DNA of 8,806 nt. Origin: Chloroflexota bacterium. Lineage in GTDB: Bacteria; Chloroflexota; Anaerolineae; Caldilineales; Caldilineaceae. How positions within the stretch are numbered: the first letter of the stretch is position 1; the number at the start of each line of letters is the position of its first letter. This document shows, piece after piece, positions 5,417 to 8,806 of this stretch. The position numbers and the translations under genes were made by a program. The stretch is from assembly GCA_016199425.1 (NCBI GenBank), contig JACQGT010000386.1, positions 1 through 8,806 on the forward strand. The letters run 5' to 3'. The notes under the pieces were generated by a model, which was given only the letters and a program-made list of their open reading frames with translations, ran no database searches and was not told the DNA's origin.

Positions 5417-5526
5417 ATCACGAAAGTCATCTTACAAGAGGAGGGAGTATCCTCAGATGCGGCTCTGACTAGGCTGGCCTGGCATCTGAGGATGCCGACT
5501 CACCCCAATCGTGATCTACTGAAATT
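5406..5526. mobile_element. MITE-like element, 111 bp, with 5-bp target site duplication
   Basis: AAATT occurs at 5406-5410 and 5522-5526. The element between them (5411-5521) begins CAGTAGATCACGA and ends TCGTGATCTACTG, perfect 13-bp terminal inverted repeats. Inside, ATCCTCAGATGC (5449-5460) and GCATCTGAGGAT (5482-5493) form a second perfect 12-bp inverted repeat. The sequence is unrelated to the element at 3511, and no coding sequence fits in it. The short A/T-only duplication is weaker evidence than the inverted repeats, but removing the element and one copy restores a plausible gene end. Parent IS not identified. Confidence 0.72.
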
Positions 5527-5530
5527 AGAT

Positions 5531-5575
5531 GATTGGTTGATTGGTGTGGGGGCGGTGACGACCAATCAACCAATC
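5531..5575 (+). promoter_or_regulatory. 15-bp perfect hairpin just upstream of the 5590 operon
   Basis: GATTGGTTGATTGGT (5531-5545) and ACCAATCAACCAATC (5561-5575) are exact complements with a 15-nt G-rich loop. The arm itself is a near-tandem repeat of GATTGGT. It ends 3 nt before the AAAGGAGG Shine-Dalgarno of gene 5590. It could end upstream transcription, protect the 5' end of the operon mRNA or influence translation; the sequence cannot decide which. Confidence 0.6.
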
Positions 5576-5589
5576 CAAAGGAGGTTCTC

Positions 5590-5865
5590 ATGGCCATCAC
5601 TGCTGTCTTTACACCTGTATCCATGACCGCTGCCCAATACGACGAGATTGTCAGACGGCTGGAGGAAGCCGGGGCCGGCGCCCCACCGGGACGGCTCTAC
5701 CACGTCTGTTGTGGGGAGGGCGATCAACTGCGCGTTACCGATGTGTGGGAGTCTGACCAGACCTTCCAACGGTTCGGGCAGGTACTCATGCCTATTTTGC
5801 AACAGGTGGGCGTCGACCCCGGACAGCCCGCCATCGACCGTGTTCACAACGTCATCGAAGGCTAG
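5590..5865 (+). CDS. Small protein, probable dimeric alpha+beta barrel
   Basis: This 91-aa cytoplasmic protein starts at ATG 5590, 6 nt after an AAAGGAGG Shine-Dalgarno; the longer open frame upstream runs through the hairpin and is not used. The pattern beta (ITAVFTP, 3-9), helix (TAAQYDEIVRRLEEAG, 13-28), glycine-rich turn (GAGAPPGR, 28-35), beta (LYHVCCGE, 36-43), beta (LRVTDVWES, 47-55), helix (TFQRFGQVLMPILQQVG, 58-74) matches the ferredoxin-like half barrel of the antibiotic-biosynthesis-monooxygenase superfamily. Proteins of this look are common and usually unnamed. No catalytic residue can be assigned. It heads a three-gene operon with 29 nt to the next gene. Role unknown. Confidence 0.85.
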   Translation: MAITAVFTPVSMTAAQYDEIVRRLEEAGAGAPPGRLYHVCCGEGDQLRVTDVWESDQTFQRFGQVLMPILQQVGVDPGQPAIDRVHNVIEG

Positions 5866-5894
5866 TTCGAGACACTCATTCAAGGAGAATCGTC

Positions 5895-6236
5895 ATGTCT
5901 ACACTGTTGGTAGCCCTACCCCTGCCTCCTGGAGGCGCAGAGAAGTTCGAGGGTTTCGTTGCAGAGGTCAATGCCAGGCTGGAGGATCACGCCAGGTCGC
6001 GGACACAACTGGGGGTCACCCAAGAGGTCTGCGCGATCCAGGACATGCCCGACGGCGGGAAGTTGTTCATTCTGTGTCTTGGAGGGGACGATCCCGTGGA
6101 AGGAAACCGGCTTTTCGCCGCCAGCCAGCAAGCCTACGACCGTTGGTTCAAGGACAACGTCGGCCCAATTTTCAACATCAACTTCGACGAACCGATCCCA
6201 CCCATTTCGCGCACAGTCTTCGATTGGCGCGCATAA
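5895..6236 (+). CDS. Small protein, possible dimeric alpha+beta barrel
   Basis: This 113-aa protein starts at ATG 5895, with AAGGAG about 8 nt upstream. It opens with a beta strand (TLLVALPLPPG), then a helix (AEKFEGFVAEVNARLEDHARSR is helical over about 15-36), LGVTQEVCAIQDMPDG (39-54), a strand KLFILCLGGDDP (56-67), and a helix with FAASQQAYDRWFKDNV (74-89). This order, with the D-P after the third strand and the S-x-x-x-YDRWF motif, resembles small alpha+beta-barrel proteins that occur beside SnoaL-like genes, but I cannot give a family name with confidence. It is cytoplasmic and translated in the operon with genes 5590 and 6249 (12 nt gap). No enzyme function is assigned. Confidence 0.82.
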   Translation: MSTLLVALPLPPGGAEKFEGFVAEVNARLEDHARSRTQLGVTQEVCAIQDMPDGGKLFILCLGGDDPVEGNRLFAASQQAYDRWFKDNVGPIFNINFDEPIPPISRTVFDWRA

Positions 6237-6248
6237 AGGAGAATCATC

Positions 6249-7181
6249 ATGGTACGACGCAATCTCTATATCATCGCTTTGCTGGCGCTGGCGCTGTTCA
6301 GCGGCCGTGCCCTGGCCCAGCCGCAGACCCTGTACCACACGCCGCTAGAGCAGTCTGGCTCGCCCGCGACCAGGGGCGGCTTCACCAACGCCGCGTTTCA
6401 GGGCAACTACGCCGGTATTGGCATCGTCGGTGCGAATATGGCTGGTGTGGTAGGTGTCTGCCACATGGACGGCAACGGTCGCTTCGAGTGCACGTTCACC
6501 TTCAACGTACCGGGAGAAGAGGGCGAGCGCATGGTCTTCCCGAGCACCGGCGAGGGTGAGTACTGGGTGAATTCAAACGGGACCGGCGTGGCTCACGAAA
6601 TTATAACGCTGCCCGACGGCTCTATCGATGAATTCGACCTCGATTTCGTCATCACTAGAGCCGAAGCCATCGGCTCCTACGTGGTGGCGACAGAAGTGAT
6701 AGGCATGGCCCGCCAGGCCGGCGATCCTTCGGGCACGCTCCTGACCAGCCATCTGACCCGCCTGCCCGACGTGGGCATGGCGCTGGCGACGTCCGCCGAG
6801 GAAATGGAGACGGCGCAACAAGCAGCACTTCCGCCGGGCATCTATACAACCACGCTTGCTGCGGAAGATATTCCGCCTGCCTTTCCTGCTGAGGCGATCC
6901 CCTTGCTTAGCGGAGCTTGGGAAATGAACTTCACCGATGCGGGCCGTTTTACCGTTGCTAAGGATGATGAAGTAGTCGTAGAAGGTCACTACACGTCGAC
7001 CCAGGATGAAGTTGTGCTCACCGATGAGCGTGGACCGCTGGCCTGTGGTAAGCCGGGAGCGGAAACGGGCAGATACCGGTGGCAGCTTGCCGACGAGATG
7101 CTGACTTTGACCGTAGTGGCAGATGAATGTGACGGTAGAGCGGTGATTCTGACGGCGCATCCATGGCCCGCGCAGGAGTAG
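6249..7181 (+). CDS. Exported two-domain protein with lipocalin-like C-terminal domain
   Basis: This 310-aa protein starts at ATG 6249 after AAAGGAG. Residues 1-23 are a signal peptide: RR, a hydrophobic core IIALLALALF, and cleavage likely after ALA (21-23). The mature part has two beta-rich regions. Region 1 (about 45-170) opens FTNAAFQGNYAGIGIVG and carries DGNGRFECTF and NSNGTGVAHEI, like a class of bacterial secreted repeats that begin with a 'G-x-Y' strand; it has cysteines 71 and 81. Region 2 (about 197-306) reads PPGIYTTTLAAEDIPP, LSGAWEMNFTDAGRFTV, VEGHYT, LTDERGPLACG, GRYRWQL, LTAHPW, a lipocalin-like barrel with cysteines 266 and 294 that may form a disulfide. No lipobox is visible. 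It is third in its operon. It may bind a small hydrophobic ligand outside the membrane; this is inference from fold resemblance only. Confidence 0.82.
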   Translation: MVRRNLYIIALLALALFSGRALAQPQTLYHTPLEQSGSPATRGGFTNAAFQGNYAGIGIVGANMAGVVGVCHMDGNGRFECTFTFNVPGEEGERMVFPSTGEGEYWVNSNGTGVAHEIITLPDGSIDEFDLDFVITRAEAIGSYVVATEVIGMARQAGDPSGTLLTSHLTRLPDVGMALATSAEEMETAQQAALPPGIYTTTLAAEDIPPAFPAEAIPLLSGAWEMNFTDAGRFTVAKDDEVVVEGHYTSTQDEVVLTDERGPLACGKPGAETGRYRWQLADEMLTLTVVADECDGRAVILTAHPWPAQE

Positions 7182-7322
7182 CTCTGTCTCGCGAGCAAGA
7201 GGATCTGGATCAGCGGTATCGCTATCGATCGCTTCAAGAACGGCAAGTCGGTCGAACACTGGGAGATCTTCGACCAGTTGGGAATGCTGCAACAGCTCGG
7301 CGCCATTCCCGGGCCAGAATAA
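7182..7322 (+). pseudogene. 3' remnant of a SnoaL-like gene
   Basis: Directly after the TAG of gene 6249 and in the same frame, the sequence encodes LCLASKRIWISGIAIDRF, then KNGKSVEHWEIFDQLGMLQQLGAIPGPE and TAA at 7320-7322. This matches the last third of the family: gene 4513 has TSKQITLTGISIDRLAGGKSVERW and gene 4991 VEHWIEFDQLGMMQQLG. There is no start codon, Shine-Dalgarno or N-terminal two thirds. Homology begins within a few codons of the preceding stop, so the junction with gene 6249 is sharp. It is not expected to be expressed except by rare readthrough of TAG. Confidence 0.85.
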
Positions 7323-7361
7323 GCGAACAATATTGTACCCTATCGCAGAAAGGAGACTACC

Positions 7362-7805
7362 GTGTCTGTTCAAGAGAATATCAGGCTTGACGAAGAATTT
7401 ATTGCCGCCTGGGACGCCCACGACGCGGACCGCGCCGTAGCGCTCATGTCCGAGGATGTGGTCTGGCAGGATGTGGCCAGCCCAGAACCTGCGCGCGGCA
7501 AGGCCGCGGCTCGCCAGTTCATGCAGAGCTGGTTCACCGCCTTTCCCGACATCAGTACCGTGGTGAAGAACCGCGTTGTCTCTGAAGATCAGGTGGCCAC
7601 CGAGGCGGAGTTCACCGGCACCAACAGCGGCCCGTTGCAACTGGCGCCCGGCGCCCCGGCCATTCCCGCCACGGGGAAGAAGGTCACGGGCAAGGGAGTG
7701 TACTTTGCCCGCATCCACGACGGCAAGATGGTTGAGATGCACAGCTATCCGGATGCAGCCGGGCTGATGATGCAACTCGGTCTGGTCCCGCCGCCGGCTG
7801 GATAA
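7362..7805 (+). CDS. SnoaL-like NTF2-fold protein, divergent member with loop insertion
   Basis: This 147-aa protein starts at GTG 7362, preceded by AAAGGAG about 7 nt upstream; no in-frame ATG occurs before the conserved N-terminal helix (RLDEEFIAAWDAHD, 8-21). Landmarks: EDVVWQD at 31-37, FTAFPDIST at 58-66, FTGTNSGPLQL at 84-94, IPATGKKVTGKGVYF at 101-115, IHDGKMVEMHSYPD at 118-131, and the tail GLMMQLGLVPPPAG (134-147). Between GTNSG and IPATGK it has about eight residues more than genes 3770, 4513 and 4991 (ELMGIPPTGK there), lengthening the loop at the pocket mouth, and it carries HSYPD where they have W-x-x-x-D. It belongs to a different SnoaL subgroup and probably binds something else. 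It is monocistronic by spacing: 39 nt after the remnant, 126 nt before the next gene. Confidence 0.9.
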   Translation: MSVQENIRLDEEFIAAWDAHDADRAVALMSEDVVWQDVASPEPARGKAAARQFMQSWFTAFPDISTVVKNRVVSEDQVATEAEFTGTNSGPLQLAPGAPAIPATGKKVTGKGVYFARIHDGKMVEMHSYPDAAGLMMQLGLVPPPAG

Positions 7806-7840
7806 CCGCCCAAAGCCGGCCTGCGGTAAAGGCAGGTCCG

Positions 7841-7876
7841 CAGCCTGGCTCGCCATCTCGAGAGCGGGCCAGGCTG
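7841..7876 (+). terminator. Strong GC hairpin after gene 7362
   Basis: CAGCCTGGCTCGC (7841-7853) pairs with GCGGGCCAGGCTG (7864-7876) over 13 positions with one G-T, around a 10-nt loop that contains the palindrome TCTCGAGA (7856-7863). It starts 36 nt after the stop codon. No T-run follows, so intrinsic termination is possible but unproven; mRNA 3'-end protection would fit as well. Confidence 0.45.
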
Positions 7877-7931
7877 CCGGGAGGAAACGAGAACCAATTG
7901 CACCTCCTGGCATTTCAAAGGAGAACAAACG

Positions 7932-8561
7932 ATGTTACAAAGTAATTTCATTCGCTGGAGCGGTGCGGCGCTGTTGGTAAACGGTGCGCTCTTCGCCATT
8001 GCCCAATTTGTCCACCCTGAAGACGCAGACCCGAACGCGCTGCTGCATCCGCTGTGGTCTCCTCTGCACTTCGTGGTTGCGGTCGCATTTGCGATTGGCG
8101 CATTCGGAGTTGTCGGACTGGGCAGGGCGCAGGCCGGCCAGGCCGGGCGGCTGGGTAAAGTCGCAGTTGGCGTGGCTTTGTTCGGTGCTATCATCAGTTC
8201 CATTGCCGCATTCGTCGAAGTGGTTTTGCCATCGTTGGTGGCTACGCATCCAGGGCCCAAAAGTATGACAGCTATGTTGGATCCGTCTGGCCCTGTTGCC
8301 TGGGTATTGCCAATCTTCTTGCTAACGCTCGTCGGGTTTCTGTTCGGTTATGTCCTCTTGGGGATTGCGGTCATGCGGGCCGGTGTATTGCCTCGCCTGG
8401 CAGGTTTGGTTCTAACGGTAAGTACGATTGCGCATTTTGCCCCCATTCATCTCGTGAAGGCGACGAGCGGCGTCGCGTTCGGCCTGGCCCTGATGTGGCT
8501 GGGTTTTGCACTCTGGTCTAGAAATAGCGAAGCGGCCGACAGGGTAGCGCCCGTTCGCTAA
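7932..8561 (+). CDS. Six-TM integral membrane protein of unknown function
   Basis: This 209-aa inner-membrane protein starts at ATG 7932, with AAAGGAG about 8 nt upstream. Six hydrophobic segments are visible at about residues 8-27, 43-64, 76-99, 122-147, 153-172 and 177-195. Charged or polar landmarks are HPEDADPN (28-35) after TM1 and HPLWSPLHF (39-47) entering TM2, GRAQAGQAGRLGK (64-76) in the second loop, and THPGPKSM (105-112). The histidine-containing HP and LHF motifs could bind metal or haem, but this is speculative. It resembles the many small unnamed membrane proteins with this topology in Chloroflexota and Actinobacteria. No catalytic motif is seen. A five-base CTCCT (7904-7908) upstream can pair with AGGAG of its Shine-Dalgarno (7919-7923). 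Confidence 0.85.
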   Translation: MLQSNFIRWSGAALLVNGALFAIAQFVHPEDADPNALLHPLWSPLHFVVAVAFAIGAFGVVGLGRAQAGQAGRLGKVAVGVALFGAIISSIAAFVEVVLPSLVATHPGPKSMTAMLDPSGPVAWVLPIFLLTLVGFLFGYVLLGIAVMRAGVLPRLAGLVLTVSTIAHFAPIHLVKATSGVAFGLALMWLGFALWSRNSEAADRVAPVR

Positions 8562-8607
8562 TGCCTTGTGGCGGAATCAGATCGCCGTGCTTCTCGTCGA
8601 AACCGCC

Positions 8608-8657
8608 GCCCAACAAGCGGTTGCGCCGGAAACGGTCTAACCAACAAAGAACCGACC
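8608..8657 (+). other. attC left-half-like motifs, right half missing
   Basis: GCCCAACAAGCG at 8608-8619 is identical to 4315-4326 of the attC-like site, then the sequences diverge (GTTGCGCCGGA). Shortly after, GTCTAAC (8635-8641) again fits RYYYAAC and is followed at about 8650-8657 by AACCGACC, similar to an L'' box. Neither has a complementary GTTRRRY half before 8806. At 8665 the leader shared with gene 4513 begins, exactly the part that in the first copy lies just beyond the attC-like site. Confidence 0.35.
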
Positions 8658-8664
8658 TGCTATG

Positions 8665-8734
8665 GTATGAACAACCTTCTTCCCGCCAGGGCAGGCTGGC
8701 GGGAAGACAATCAAAACGATGAGGAGAATGAACG
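8665..8734 (+). promoter_or_regulatory. Conserved hairpin leader, copy 2
   Basis: This 70-nt leader matches 4443-4512 at 58 of 70 positions; the similarity begins abruptly at GTATGAA. The stem is TCTTCCCGCCAG (8678-8689) and CTGGCGGGAAGA (8696-8707), with one C-G pair of copy 1 replaced by T-A. The loop GGCAGG is the reverse complement of the loop in copy 1. The Shine-Dalgarno GAGGAG lies about 8 nt before the start codon. Confidence 0.65.
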
Positions 8735-8806
8735 ATGTTAACAGAAGAAAACAAGGCCGTCTCTCGTCGCTTCCATGAGGCGATTGGCAAAGGGAGTGCC
8801 CAAGCA
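8735..8806 (+). CDS. SnoaL-like family protein, 5' end only (runs off window)
   Basis: The start is ATG 8735 after GAGGAG. The 24 visible codons give MLTEENKAVSRRFHEAIGKG and SAQA, the N-terminal helix of the family: gene 4513 has MSTEENKAILRQFFEAFWNN at the same place. Leader and first codons are clearly related to gene 4513 at the nucleotide level. The rest lies outside the window, so it cannot be told whether the gene is intact. Confidence 0.8.
   Translation, partial: MLTEENKAVSRRFHEAIGKGSAQA

Noticed and set aside
5648..6559. Plus-strand open frame of 303 codons crossing genes 5590, 5895 and 6249
   Set aside because: It overlaps three genes that each have their own ribosome binding site and recognisable strand/helix pattern; its arginine-rich translation is typical of an off-frame read.
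6573..7928. Minus-strand open frame of 451 codons
   Set aside because: It spans the exported-protein gene, the SnoaL remnant and gene 7362 on the opposite strand, shows no recognisable domain, and ignores the well-placed Shine-Dalgarnos of the plus-strand genes.

Overview
The window reads as GC-rich chromosomal DNA from a bacterium, most likely a member of the Chloroflexota (Caldilinea/Anaerolinea-like). This taxonomic guess is an inference. It rests on the long XRE-HTH + NB-ARC + TPR regulator, the gene families present, and the number of short palindromic and heptanucleotide repeats. No rRNA, tRNA or CRISPR array is visible.

Layout. (1) 71-2575, minus strand: one 834-aa signal-transduction ATPase regulator. 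(2) 2576-2783: a divergent intergenic region with four TATGG direct repeats spaced 11-12 bp and half of a repeat pair that brackets the regulator gene. (3) 2784-5416, plus strand: a tandem series of small SnoaL-like (NTF2-fold 'ester cyclase') genes. Four are intact (2784, 3770, 4513, 4991) and one is a deletion derivative of 33 codons (3405). The gaps between them are packed with repeats: an IS200/IS605-type end remnant, a 115-bp MITE with a 9-bp target duplication, an attC-like integron recombination site (4315-4442), a conserved leader hairpin, a six-unit heptad repeat, and a second MITE of 111 bp with a 5-bp target duplication. (4) 5590-7181: a tight three-gene operon of two small alpha+beta-barrel-like proteins and one exported two-domain protein. 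(5) 7182-7322: the 3' stump of another SnoaL gene, then an intact SnoaL gene (7362), a six-TM membrane protein (7932), attC half-site-like sequence, and the start of a further SnoaL gene (8735) that runs off the window. Its leader is a copy of the one before gene 4513.

Overall: eight copies or remnants of one NTF2-fold family lie in about 6 kb, all on one strand, mostly with their own strong Shine-Dalgarno. They are separated by recombination-prone elements, and one separator has the architecture of an integron attC site, including the extrahelical base. The most economical reading is an accessory array grown by duplication, cassette-type capture and MITE insertion. No polyketide synthase is present, so the family name 'polyketide/ester cyclase' should not be taken as the function. 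The divergent regulator may control the array, but only its position suggests this.
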